This document shows positions 1-12,373 of a DNA stretch of 64,000 nucleotides, one piece after another (position 1 is the first letter of the stretch; each line of letters begins with the position of its first letter). The notes beneath the pieces are model-generated. The model saw only the letters and a program-made list of their open reading frames with translations. It was not told the DNA's origin and did no database searches. The position numbers and the translations under genes are program-made. The stretch covers positions 7,998,001 to 8,062,000 of the forward strand of contig NC_053181.1 in the NCBI RefSeq assembly GCF_905163445.1. The letters are read 5' to 3'. The stretch comes from Pararge aegeria (taxonomy: Eukaryota; Arthropoda; Insecta; Lepidoptera; Nymphalidae).

Positions 1-235
1 AAACGAGTTTTGTGATTTTTAATTATATTCTAAAACTATAAATTAAGTGTATTACACATAGAATTGTTTGTAAGTAACGTCGATCTATTTCACGTAGAGC
101 TTATGAAAATTAAACAAAGTAACGCCTGCTCCTATCCAATATTCACGTAGACCTTTATTATGTCGAACTTTGATATTCATTTTGTTTTGACATTGCTGCA
201 AATTTAAAATCCTGAATTTACAATAAGCAGTTTGG

Positions 236-376
236 AAGTCATGACTGACATGTCTGACACTCCCGCCGGTTCGGAAGGCAGACTCTACTTATGTTCCATT
301 TTATCTTGTCAGAGATTAGAGCCATGTTCAAGTCTTCCAAGCAACCTGGTCATTAAGAAATTCATAAGTTTTTAAC
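236..376 (-). mobile_element. Non-LTR retrotransposon 3' fragment
   Basis: It contains GCCGGTTCGGAAGGCAGA and, reading on the - strand, a decayed end of ORF2 (KFLNDQVAWK-like). It is the same family as the better copy at 31026-31440. Confidence 0.7.
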
Positions 377-559
377 CGATTTACATAAAAGGCGGAGGTT
401 CTTAATTCGATTGTATTTTTTATATTAACATCACTGTATTGAAAGTGTAGCTACTTTAGTGTTTATCCAAGTATCTATTAAGTACGTTTGTTAAGTCATA
501 CATTTGATAATATTTTATTTATTTAAGCTAAGAACGTCCCGCTTACATACTTACTTACG

Positions 560-692
560 TATGAATGAATGAATGAATACACTTTTATTGTACACCAAAG
601 AAACAAAAAGTAGTTACAAAGATATAAATACAATCAAGAGAGTACAATTTGGTGGCCTTATCGCTACATAGCGATTTCTTCCAGGCAACCAA
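560..692 (-). mobile_element. Retrotransposon 3' end with (ATTC)n tail
   Basis: Reading on the - strand: GGTTGCCTGGAAGAAATCGC, TAGCGATAAGGCC, a T-rich stretch, an AATAAA-like signal and an (ATTC)n tail. One of four copies of this 3' end in the window. Confidence 0.65.
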
Positions 693-1039
693 TGGCGTAA
701 AAGGAAAAAACGTAGAAAAGAGGTAGGTGGTGCAATAAATAAGATTTAAAAATTATACAAATATATAACAAATATATAACTAAAATTATACAAATATATA
801 AATATATACGTACCTCTTAATACAGACTTGACTCAGGTAATAAATCCTCATATTCATAAAAAAAATATCATTTTCCGCGCCGAGGGGATTTGTGGAATAC
901 TTTAGTGACTTCGGAAAGAGTTTTAGTCGCGTAAGAAATAAGAACCGTACTTTTTAGATTCAGATAGAAAATTTACTATGACTAGTTTCTCACTATTATT
1001 ACTATTTAATAGCTACACTGCAGATGAAAATCAGTCCAC
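693..1039. other. AT-rich intergenic sequence
   Basis: Short imperfect ATATAAC/ATATAAA repeats near 757-810; no gene seen. Confidence 0.5.
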
Positions 1040-1044
1040 ATCTG

Positions 1045-1335
1045 TCTAATGAAAAACACTTATGTCGTATTGGATAGAAGCAGGCGGTAATTTGCGAAAT
1101 TTCATGATATATTAGTATGAAAATAAAGCTTAATTTGCTATACTCAGCGAAGCAGGAGAATCTGACTCCAAACCAAACAGATCTTCGACAACGTGTGTGC
1201 GTGCCGTGTTCGTGCGTAGAGAGTACATTGTCGAAGATCTGTTTGATTTGGCATATAAATATTGAAGAAATTATAAATTACACCAAACAGACTCTCTTTC
1301 TTCGCGGAGTAGGTACAGCAAATTAGGCTTAATTT
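1045..1335 (+). mobile_element. Fold-back (MITE-like) element, degraded copy
   Basis: It shares TTGGATAGAAGCAGGCG, AAGCTTAATTTGCTATACTC and GAAATTATAAATTACACCA with the element at 51301-51586. It also holds an internal inverted repeat around AACAGATCTTCGACAA (1176-1193) and TTGTCGAAGATCTGTT (1229-1244). Confidence 0.7.
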
Positions 1336-2224
1336 GCATGTTGTTGTGAGTGGAGGATGTTGTTTTTGTGAGTTGTAGCTCTGCCATTATGCAAAACAGT
1401 TATTTTCCTGGAATAAAAATGGGCTATATCTATCTTTCTGCCAAATTTTATCATGAGCGGTAAGTACAATGGTTGAGCAAACATACGGGTAGATAACAAA
1501 CAAGCCCACAAATAGACTCAAATTAGATTATTTATTATAGAAGACGTATTATTAATGAAGTAATATTTAAATTAAAGCGTTATTTTACATTAATTCTCCT
1601 GCAAACCTCAGCTAAAACTACATAAACAATCATATCATTAAATACAATATTAACTCCATTTCTATTCATTTTGAAATGTAAATCCTTACCCTGGATACAG
1701 CCGTACAGCCTTTAGTCTATGACTTAACTCGGCGAACCAGTCGTTTCAAACCCCGTTGATTAATTCCCATCTGTATAATTTGGGTCCATTGTCAAACCAT
1801 CCCGTTACTTGGATTACGCTGTCTAGGGATTTGGCTGTACAGTCGGGCAGATGGAAACTTTTGTAACACTGCCCCAGCGACTAAAATGCTTAGAGAGGGT
1901 AACTAAATATGTAAAAATACTAAATGGAACTGCAATAAACCTTTTAAGCTTATTGGTGTAATAAGCGATGTTAGATTTTCAGTCTGAAAGCTGAATAAAT
2001 GGTATGTCGGGACATACTTCTGACTGGGCATAGCCAGAGGGGTAGTCAATCCTTTGTACCTATCGTAATAAAAAGTAAGGCCAGTAGAGGTTTCTTATTA
2101 CAGTGGATATGAAGTTGCTTTAAAAACTGTATAAGTTGTCACGATAACGATTGCGTCATTTTTTTATACCTGAGTTTTAAATCGATGCGATGTAATAAGC
2201 ACTGAATTCGTCGACCTAATTGCG
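1336..2224. other. Intergenic, no gene seen
   Basis: AT-rich sequence without a recognisable exon or repeat boundary. Confidence 0.4.
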
Positions 2225-2239
2225 CAGCGGTCAGCGGTT

Positions 2240-2420
2240 TGTTTTTATATTATTATTAAGGTTTTACCCCCGGCACAGGCAATTCGAAATTTATTATTTC
2301 TGATTTTTCTTTAGCCTGGTCTGGTCGGAGGCTTCAGTTGTGGCTAGTTGCCACCCTACTAACAAAACGTTGCATAAAGCGATTAAGCGTTCTCGTATGA
2401 TGCCACGTAGAACCGATTAT
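2240..2420 (+). mobile_element. SINE fragment, GGCGCAGTGATGA-headed family
   Basis: CCTGGTCTGGTCGGAGGCTT and GTGGCTAGTTGCCACC match the body of the SINE copy at 39453; the tRNA-like head is decayed or missing. Confidence 0.6.
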
Positions 2421-2424
2421 TTTA

Positions 2425-4540
2425 ACCGATTAATCAAACCGGGGTATTTATACAGTTTTATTTAACTGTCTTATACCTAAAGGTTCAGCCCGTTAGCATC
2501 TTACCACCAGTATACACTATTGAATAAGCTGTTTTATAATTGTTTGTCTGATTTATGTATTTTTTGTCGTGAAAAGTAATTAATTCATTCATTCAACAGG
2601 AGAGATTTCAGTCAAGGGCTAACTTGTAAATAAAAAAAAACTCGGTTGGAAACTTAGGTTACAGAATGCAATATATAGGCATCAAATAACCAGGCCATTA
2701 TATGTAAATTATGTATACTTTGTTACATAATGGTTACAATAAATCTTTAACCTAAACTTATAACTACACAAGTCATTTAATAAATACCTAATTTCTATCA
2801 CCGAGATATAAAAGATCTCGTTTGTCCAGTGGTGTAGCATAATCGGCTACCGATCACAGATTCCAGAGTCGGGTCAAAAATTGCATTAAATTTTTAAAAT
2901 TGCATTTCTGTAAAAAAAATAATGCCCAGAGTTAGTAAATTGATAATGAACGAAAAGGCTAAAAAAATGAAAACTATACAGATATGCGCGAAGGTTGCCT
3001 TATCGCTGGAAGCCTGTCTGTCTCCGCCTGTCAATCTTTGGTTGTAACTACAGCTGTTTTACGGAAAACAGAATGGTAGCATAATTAATAACATGTGTAT
3101 TGCCTTTGAGAGCACGCTAAGCAGTCGGTCCCGATTAAATAAAATCCGCAAACTGCAGCAGCGTGGCTATGCTCAAAAACCCTTTCTTCTGTAACAGAGG
3201 ATGCATGCGTCCAGCATAAATATAATAATTCAGCGGCAATGATGAGATACAGAATCCGATGGCTGCCTTGGTGTCTAGTTGATTCTAGAAAAATTTTGTG
3301 ATCAGATGAAAACCTTCGGAGATTTCCTTAACCTTTGGTTTTACGAGTAATGTTTATATCCTTTGGATATAAAAACGTCTAGCTGGTAATTTACATAAAT
3401 ATTAAACACGTGTTGGTAAGGGAAAAAAGGTCAGAAGTATGCACGCCGTAAATACAAGTGGAGTGTTAACAATTTGATGAAGAAATGCGGCCTATTTACA
3501 CCAACAGCTTTATTACTAAATTATGGCGACGAATAACTGGAAAATAAGAAAAATGAAACGGGTTTGTTGGTTGGTGAAAAAAACATTTACACATGTTAAA
3601 ATAAACGGGAAAGACGTAATATTTCGAATTTAAGTTGATAACAAATTTACCTTGTTCGCACTCATACTTATATTAAAACTAGTATAGACTATTAATGTAT
3701 AAAACATGGGAGCATCTATCCTACAATTAAATAAAAACATATACTACATTAAATAAAACTATATATAGTTATAAAAATGTATGTAAAATTTGTAACGATT
3801 TTTATAAACATAAAACTTAAGTCCAAGCAACATAATAGATAATTATAAGCATTTATACTAATTTATTAAGATATACGCTTTAAGTTTATTTACTTACTTT
3901 CCTTTCGAATAATAAATTAGACAGCTTTAAAAAATATACTAAACAACATATATACACTGGCATACATAGTTGTTGAGTAAGTATTAATAAAGTTTTCAAT
4001 AGTTTTGTATGCACATATATTACAACTTTAGGTTTGAAGGTACATCATACTAAGGTATTAAGTAATGTTTGCCAGTATCTAGATTTTCAGGCCGTCACAA
4101 AAGGCTTTCAGATTTAAAGCAACCGGCTGCTGGAAGCGTTACGTAGGTACCTGCTGTCAAAGATTAGACGGAGAAAAAACGACGCGTGCCCAGTAATTAT
4201 GCCTACTTACTACGTAACACTTACGTACTTAGTACTTAGTAATATATTATTATCCTGTAATAATAATAAACAATGATAGATGATAGATGATGAATGAGAG
4301 ATGTAATCACAGAAAAAACCATAAAGTTATAGTATATTTCAGTAAGTCATAGAAACGTTTTGAATAAAATATAATAAATACATTAGGTGGATAAGGATAG
4401 GAACACACACTACGTATAATATAAGACAACAGCTCTCACCACTGCGCCAACATAAGATTTCTTAATAAGTAGGTATTAAAATTATTGGGTTATTTCCAGA
4501 TAATACCTAACAATTTTTGACCCGAACTACAAACTCTTGT
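2425..4540. other. Intergenic, no gene seen
   Basis: AT-rich with short ORFs only and a small ATGATAG-type simple repeat near 4270-4300. No supported gene. Confidence 0.4.
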
Positions 4541-4544
4541 TCAT

Positions 4545-5210
4545 ATTTGTTCCTAGATCATTATCATCATCAATTCAACCGCTTCACGTCCGCTGCTGGA
4601 CATAGTCTTTTGTAAGGAGTTCAAAAATCCACGGTGCTGGGCCGCTTGTTTCCAGCGGCTCCCAGCGAATCGCTTGATGTCGTCTGCCTATCTCGTTGGG
4701 GGCTGCGTTTAGCGGTGCGGGGTCAGCATTCCAGTACCTGAGGACCCGAACCTCCATCGGTTCTCTAAGCTATGTGTCCCGGTTATTACCATTTCAGCTT
4801 CGCGATTCGTTAAGCTATGACGGTGTGTCTAGTTCTTCCACGGATCTTCTCCTTTCTGATTTGATTACATAGAGATACTCCTAGCATTGCTCTCTTCATC
4901 GCCTGCTGAGTGGCTCCTTCTTATGAGGCCCATAGTAAGCGACCACGTTTCAGACCCGTAAGTCATCACTGGCAACACGCACTGTATGAAGACTTTTGTC
5001 TTCAGGCACTGAGGGTTTTGGATGAAAAGATGTCCCGAAGTTTCCCGAACGTGTCAGTATAAGCGGTTCACCGCTTTCTCGAAATTGGATCTATCTAACT
5101 TGATCATGTGTTCTAGTTATACGTGCTCGTTTACGATTTCGAGTGCTGAAACTATTAGAAGTTGGGAGCACTCGAAATAGTCTAAAATCTTAGGTAGGTT
5201 TTTAGACCGT
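4545..5210 (-). pseudogene. RTE-clade LINE relic (end of reverse transcriptase ORF)
   Basis: Reading on the - strand, the sequence encodes VLPVMTYGSETWSLTMGLIR, then a decayed continuation and DIKRFAGSRWKQAAQ, the C-terminal end typical of RTE-type reverse transcriptase ORFs in insects. Frameshifts and stops interrupt it throughout, so it is dead. The GTCCGCTGCTGGACATAG block at its 3' end is a very common lepidopteran repeat. Confidence 0.75.
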
Positions 5211-6054
5211 ACCCATCATGTACCTATATAAAAACTATAATGCAAGCTGTGTAATAATATTAATTAAAATTAAATTTTTACTAAATTATATAGATATTAG
5301 TACTAAATGGTATTGAGTAGAGATTCATGGCACAGGAGCGTGGTGGTTCTGTTCTTCAGAAAGAGTGAGAATACCTTGCTGAAGACCTACAGACCCTTCT
5401 CGCTGCTGAGCTATGTCTAAAAGTTGTTATCGAGAGTCATTACAAATCGTCTCACTGATTGGTTTGACGACTAAAAGCCTAGAGATTGTTGCTCGATTTC
5501 TGGATTTCTTATAAGCTCTGTATTGTGTTAAGCAAATAAAAAAAATTTGACGTCGCTTTAAAATTCACAAACATTTTCATTAGGAAGTGAGTATAATTAT
5601 TAAAGTATAATCTTTGCCAAGGCTCGTTACCGACACGAGTGGCCTGCATGCAAGCATGCATTAAGTTCTATAAGGCATTAATGCACCAACGCGCAGGGGC
5701 GCATGACCAGGCCTGCTTATGGAAAGAAGTTATAATACCGAGCAAAGGGAATATAAACACTTATCATACCGAATTTTTATAATTTTCAATACTTGTAGCT
5801 AGTTTTTGATAGAATAAAAGATATATACCTATCGCCTAAATATACCTGAATATGTAGCGTCAATTTACAGCATTTTTTAGCGTAGATTTTATTTTAGATT
5901 GAAGCGAAAATCGCGCTTAGCGAAAGTATTTCGTGATTTTTGTCACGGATATCTTAAAGTACCTATAGAAAATATGAGATTAGAGCCGGCTATACCCTCT
6001 GGTAGCATTATTTGGAATTATTGACGTACCAAGAAGATGACCCACCTTATGTTA

Positions 6055-6236
6055 ACAAAGCAACACATCACAAACACGTCCTACAAAGGACTTTCCAGTC
6101 TCCATCAACCTGAAGTGTAGGTGTTTAGCCCCATGTACCTGTAATCACACAGGCAACCACGTCCACGTTTGCGGCAGAAATATACATGGCGGTTGACGGT
6201 AGTACTTCACCGGATGAGCGCTGTTACAAAAAGGTC
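6055..6236 (+). repeat. Dispersed repeat, TGCCTGTAATTACAC family, copy 1
   Basis: CCTGAAGTGTAGGTGTTTAG, CATGTACCTGTAATCACAC and GCGGCAGAAATATACATGGC match copies at 51085 and 60765. Probably a non-autonomous transposon; ends not defined. Confidence 0.6.
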
Positions 6237-7029
6237 TACTCTCTACTACAACATTTAAAAGCTTTACTACTACGTATTATACATTATGTGTAGCATAGCA
6301 TAAAATCCCCGTAAAGTTTTGAATCGATGTGCTTTCAGCATATGAATTCCAATTCAATTCTATACCTTCCTTTTAGGGAAGTTAAACAAATTAAGTAGGT
6401 ACTAATAACACAGACCAAACGTTACGTTTACAAATCGTGAAATCAAGGCACAAATACATGTAACTTTGTGAAAGTTATATTAAATATTTTCTATACAAAA
6501 TCCAACCCTGCTTGTAACCCTGTAACTAAGTATTTTTTTTACTACTAAATATTTGCCTGCGTTATATGAAACCCTACGCTGACTCATGCTAATTAATTCT
6601 TATGCATAAAAAGCCGGACTTTATGAGAATACGTGGCATCTCGCCTTTGTTATGTCTTTGTATATTGTTTTGCGAGCCAACGACCCCGGGGTATATTAAA
6701 AATCAAGAAAACTACGGCATACGATATTTTCCCGAGGATGTACAAATGAGAGGAAATCGTGCGGATAAAAGGTTTAGGTATCTACGTTAATACAGCCATC
6801 TGTTTTTAACATAACCTCCATTATATTTCTTTTGTCAAAAATTATATACCTTAGTGATTTTTAAATCCACGGGCTGGGATTACGATGAAACTTTCGCTAC
6901 CAAATGAGGTACCTAAGCAGCTGATGACTTGGCTATTTAAATACATAATAATTAAGTTACACTATAGCTTAAAGATGGCTTTATGTTACGAGCAAGTCCA
7001 CAATACGATAATATCATTAATTCATTACG

Positions 7030-7258
7030 TAATAAAGAGCCGTAATAACCTAGTGGTTAGGTCGTTGGCTTCTCCTTAAGTATTCGCAGTTATTTATCTT
7101 TGAAGCAATTAAGTGTCACTTGCTTTAACGGTGAAGGAAAACATCGTCAGGCATTTCCATGCCTGAGAGTTTTGACCAGCGTGGTTGACTACATCTTAAA
7201 CCCTTCTCACTCTGAAAGGTGACCCGTAACCTGTGCCGGGGCCCGTAATATAATGATT
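7030..7258 (+). mobile_element. tRNA-headed SINE, CACTTGCTTTAACGGTGAAG family
   Basis: A head with CCTAGTGGTTAGGTCGTTGG is followed by the body CACTTGCTTTAACGGTGAAG, CATGCCTGAGAGTTTTGACC and CCTTCTCACTCTGAAAGG, and a TAATGATTAATAATA tail. Related copies recur through the window. Confidence 0.7.
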
Positions 7259-7259
7259 A

Positions 7260-9170
7260 ATAATAATAGCTTGTTGTAGCATAAACTACTTCAAAACTGA
7301 AATATTTAGAAACATTGATGTTAATAATTAGTAGAAATTATCTAGTTTTCACGTTGGAACTTGTAGAGCACCTAAACTGGCATTCTCAGTTATTGTGACA
7401 GTGTGAAAAAGTGATTAGGTATAACTGTATAAAGTTAAAAGTGATAATACCAGACAAGCACATCGGGGCAACGAAAAAGGCTCTAGTTTCTCTCAGCTTT
7501 TATAATGAGAATAAGTCTCTGTCCAGCAATTGAATACTTGTAGGCTGAGGATACTAAGCCATGTGACTTCAGACATGGTTCGTATGGCATACAATTCACA
7601 TGGGTAGTTATCATGAAAAGAGCGAACTAACGAGAAGATAAACTGACGCTACGTTACTGCCCAGTGCATTTTAAAATCATAATTCCAAATATTATCTACC
7701 TCAATGTTACTTAACCAGCATAATAAACTTCGAACAAGATTTGTGCCTACGAAACAATTAGATCAATCACTCTCTACGTGCAGGCAGTAAAAAATAATAT
7801 TAACTATCCAGGGAACCTGTGGGACAGATACTTATAATGAAACATCATCTTATCAATTATTATTTAGATGTTAAGATTATTTATGAGTTGTAATTATTTT
7901 CATCTGAATCGAAATTACAGCATTTGCGACATTAGCATTTCTTGATTAAGAATATTTTTCCCATTCCCCTATTTCTGTTTTCTCATAAAAGTTTATGTCG
8001 TTAAATTTAATGGTTTTTTAGAACTTTTTCAGCGAAAGAAGAACGTTTTTATTACGATACCTATCAGTTTATTTTATTACTTACGCGAAACTTTTATTTT
8101 CTTTATGTGAAAACTCTAACTAGAATTATAGGGCCGACGAAAATAAAATAAAGCACCTAATCACAAAGGTTGCGGTTAATTTGATACCGCCATAAGTTCT
8201 GCATTGCTTTTTGCTTAAAAGCCTGCAGGAAGATAATGATGAAGAAAATATTATTCGAATCCACTGTTGCCTCGTACCTCGGAACAACAACTTACCGGTT
8301 TTTGATAGATACGATACAGAATTTAAGAAAAGATTCGGGTTGGTAAGATTTAACAATTACTATCACATGTCAGCATAAAAACTCAATAATAATCAAGTCT
8401 TCGCCAGATTTGGGAATCGAATGCAGGACCTCAGGCGATCTATAGCTCAGCATATTTTACTTAAAACCTAAATGAAAAAATATTGTTAGTAATATCTTAA
8501 AATGTACAACATGAAATCATAATTATTGTGTTCAAAGTAAAGTAGGTACTATAAAAAAACAATATTCATTTCTTTCAAGTAACTTTAAACTTTGAAGCGT
8601 CAAGTCTGTGTGTTTGTGGCGACTCTAAACTAAATGTATGTATTATGAGCCTCAGCTCAGGATTTTCTTATATACAGCGCAGGTTTAGCCTGCGTTTTAT
8701 GTAAGAGGATGAAAGTCGGGCAGTTCGACCTGCTGACAATTCCAGAATCAAAAGCAAGTTTGAAACTATGGGCATCGTAAGGACCGCAGTTTCTTATGCG
8801 ATTTCTATCATCTCTATCGTCTCTATAAATAGGGAGTGTCCTGAAGAGTTTTTGTAAAGTAATATTCCCTATTCTATGATCGTACCATGTGTCGAAGGAA
8901 CAAAGCTCATTTTCACCATCGATCCCTAATGTTCCTCGACCGTCCGCTATACCAAATATTTTTTTCCACTTACATGTAAATTGCGTAACCAGCTTCCTGC
9001 GGTATTTCCGCTTGAACCTTCGTACTTCGTTATTGGTTATTTAAGGGCCGGTTAGTTATACCTACATCTCAAAAACCGGCAACGCGTTAGCATTCATCAG
9101 TTACCCAGTACGGCTACCTTAAGCAATGGATAAAACAGGTATATGCCCTAACAAGAGCAAAATTAACGTG
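7260..9170. other. Intergenic, no gene seen
   Basis: AT-rich; a short retrotransposon remnant (GCGTCAAGTCTGTGTGTTTG) lies near 8597-8616. No exon could be supported. Confidence 0.4.
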
Positions 9171-9171
9171 T

Positions 9172-9540
9172 TCATCTGTCAATGCCCGGCAACAAGGAAT
9201 AAGAAGAAGTATAACACACAACGCGGACACACGCGGCAACAACAGACGCGGCGGCCCGTTGAGAGATCGTAGATTTGAATTGATCTCCACGAAATATCAT
9301 CGACACAGCGTTGTCAGCATCATCACAGCGTATCAGCAGACGCTTCGAGGCAGAGAAGTTCATTCCAACAGGTGGCCACGTCATCCTAGGCCCCCGGCAG
9401 ACCCTCAAGCCAATAGGTACGAGCTGTTACTGAGCGTTCTCCTCACTTCTCACAAAATATCCAACATTATTGTGGATAATGCTCGGAGAGTTGATAAACC
9501 TGTGGGAGAAGATACAATTTTCTCCTTTCACCGGGGATAA
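9172..9540. other. GC-rich unclassified segment
   Basis: Noticeably GC-richer than its neighbours and open in a frame on each strand (9259-9540 +, 9408-9172 -). No domain, start context or splice pattern supports either frame. The GGCAACAAGGAATAAGAAGA end looks like a degraded retroelement tail. Confidence 0.35.
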
Positions 9541-9544
9541 AAAT

Positions 9545-10845
9545 CTCTCCTGGCTTTGCTAGCCGTGCTAGTGCTGTGAATGTTCATGGCTGGTGAGAAT
9601 TGCTGGATTTACATGAGGTCACTCACCTGCTCGTTTGCTCACTTTATTTATAAAATAAAAAAGTTGCATTTTGGCGCCGGCGGGAAAACTACTGTTGTAA
9701 TGTATTGTGAAATTATACCTTGTTCTTTAAACTTTACACATTTATACATATACGTCTAGAGACGTGTACGTAACATTTGGAAAACCAAAATTTTCACCCT
9801 TCTGAATCGTTAATTCTTGACCGCAGGCACCAAAAACTTTTATCCCCTCATGCCTATTCATCGCAGTAGGTACCAACTTAGTTACTTCCGTAACTCTTAT
9901 ATAACAATTAATGAATAATGAAAATCCGGAGCACAATGAAGGCACACATAAACCAACAGAAGCAGCCTTTATTAAAAACAACGTTGCAATGGTACTTTAT
10001 GAAATATTAATATTTCAAAGTAGTTATACATGACAAGCTCAAGTTGCCGTGGTATTAAATAAATAAAGTTAATTAATATCGGCTTTATTACGTCGGCTAA
10101 TATTCTCTTATACATTAATGCTTGGAGGGTGAACAACCCTTTCACTTTAAATGAGGGTTAGTCGCTATTGCAGTAATTAATTTTAAAAGCATGATAATAC
10201 TGAACTTGATGATATTCTAAGCAACAACGTACCTACCTACTATCTATATTTCTAGATTGTTTTTTTTTATATTTATTTAAATGCTCTTTATTTGCACACT
10301 AAAATACAGAAGAATTATGGAGGGTAGAGGTAAGGAGAGTCATCTTATATGGGAGAAAAGTTGAAAAAGTGTCCAGTTGTATGCGCTAAATAACAGTTCA
10401 AAAATCCTCCACAATGGCGCTGGTGGATGCACAGGGTATGGTATGAATGTAGCAATCGTAGATGAATTGAAGTATGCCGAGTTAAAAAATTTAATGTCAT
10501 TATCGACTAAAGTAGTTAATTATTGAGAATTTCAACAACTTACGTTGTACAAAATATTGTGGTAAATATAACCTTACTTCCTTGTTTATTTTTCAAGCCT
10601 ACTCTAACAATATTTATATTTGGCGCTTCTTTTAAGAGTTACCTTGATGCAAATGTGGCGCCATCCTAATTTAATACATTTTGACGACACTTTTTCATAT
10701 ACACAGATGATCCTCCTTACCTCTACCTTCCATAAGAAGAATGAAGAAAAACACAGACTACTACACACACAGACTATTTCTATACGAAATTTCAAGACCA
10801 GTGAAGTGTTCTGCGAAGCTGTTCATATAAAAGTTCAATTTTTAA
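9545..10845. other. Intergenic, no gene seen
   Basis: AT-rich with overlapping short open frames on both strands near 10.6-10.9 kb, none with coding character. Confidence 0.4.
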
Positions 10846-10849
10846 ATCC

Positions 10850-11150
10850 CCGGAAGCGTTTCTTTCCCCTTGACTACAATATCTACAATATCACCTACTG
10901 TTAAGTGATGATGCAATCTAAGATGGTAACGGGCTAACCTTATCGGTCTGTACGCGACATCGTACCGGAACGCTGAATCGTCTAGATGCACATCTTTGTT
11001 GGTAGGGTTGTAACGATGCCATGGCCAAAGTTCCACTAGACCAGATGAGAGAAAAATTCAGAAGTTATTAATGACAAAGTTGTTCCTGTCGGGTATTAAA
11101 CTCGGGACCACTTCAAGCTTTCATCACTGCGCCAGGGAGGTCGTCAAAAA
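10850..11150 (-). mobile_element. tRNA-headed SINE, GGCGCAGTGATGA family
   Basis: On the - strand: CCTCCCTGGCGCAGTGATGA (A-box region), GGTCCCGAGTTTAATACC (B-box region, decayed), ATCTGGTCTAGTGG and GTACGATGTCGCGTACAGAC. Same family as 39453-39690. Confidence 0.75.
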
Positions 11151-11154
11151 TTTT

Positions 11155-12256
11155 AAAGGATAAAAGTATCCTATGGATAAAGATATAGAATACATTATGG
11201 TATCCAATTATTGTAAATTGTCCGGTAGGTAATATTACATTATTTGTCTGTGGCAACCATGGCACCGATCTTGATGAAATTCAATACATGTATTAATTGT
11301 AACTTGGAGATGTACATACCATATTATAATTACAATAGATAATTTTAATATTGTACCTATTTATTTTTGCTTGTCCACGCATTTTTTCGACACTATTAAT
11401 ATGATTGCGACCATTTATTTGTTTGTCGATATCAACTTAGATAAGGAAAAGTTTGAGCTTCATCAAAATCTGTTCATCAATTTAAAAAGTATGCGTATAA
11501 GTGTGACAGCTGGGCTTATTTGTACGAGCTTCGAGCAAACCGGAATAACATTTCTAAACGATATACAACAACAAAATGCAAAATATGGTGAAGTGCAGCA
11601 TTGAAGTATTGGAAAAAATATTGTCAATTTGCGGAATTTTATTATTAATATTAACGTGTGTACGGGGAGGCTAGTAAAAAAGCAAGTACTCTTAGCTCTT
11701 GTTACTTTTCATTATCCCATCCAAGTGAAAAGTGAAGAAGAGAAGTTGTCCACCGACAATGAGACAGCGATAAGTAGACATTGGACTTGAGGCTGCTCGC
11801 TCCATTCTTTACCAACCACTAAATGGTATGACCCACCACAGACCATTTAAATACAGAGTAAATCATACATCAGTCGTTTTGACACTTGACAGATCGTTTA
11901 TCGAGTCGATGACAAAAATCGATGTTATTATATTTCGATTGACAGCGACCAATCACTAAAGAACGAAGGCATTCTTATTGGCTAATACTATTAGACTATT
12001 GGCTAAGGTATTCAATTTTTAGGAGAGCACCATAAACTCAGCCAATAAAAACAATCGCAATGTATTGAACTGTTTTTTATCACATTTACAAGTTTCGCAA
12101 AATAGTCTTACCGGCTTACGGATACGGAGTCACCACTCACCACAGAATCACTTAAGGTCGATTTAAATTTCTGTATAAAGTTTTGTGCATCTCTATTTAC
12201 GCAATTGCCATTGCAGTATTTCCACTAAGAATACTTGAGTACTTTAAAACAAAACA
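11155..12256. other. 5' flank of QTRT2
   Basis: No other gene is seen. The QTRT2 promoter should lie within a few hundred bases of 12257; no TATA box or well-placed initiator could be singled out. Confidence 0.4.
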
Positions 12257-12373
12257 ATGCGTTTTTCAATCAAGCAAACAGGTTGCGGTGGTGAGCGTAT
12301 TGGTTATCTCACGGGTTTTATTAGATCACCTGGCGCGGAAATCGAAACACCAACTGCAGCTTTGTTTACACAG
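12257..12373 (+). CDS. QTRT2: QTRT2 exon 1
   Basis: 39 codons from ATG, MRFSIKQTG...ALFTQ, ending in phase 0 at CAG|GTAAAT. It includes GERIGYLTGF, the first strand of the TGT-like barrel. Confidence 0.88.

Noticed and set aside
7021..7079. Possible tRNA pseudogene at a TAGTGGTTAG motif
   Set aside because: Best explained as the degraded head of the SINE that follows it.
9172..9540. Possible GC-rich gene upstream of QTRT2
   Set aside because: Open on both strands, no splice structure and no domain. The end looks like a retroelement tail.
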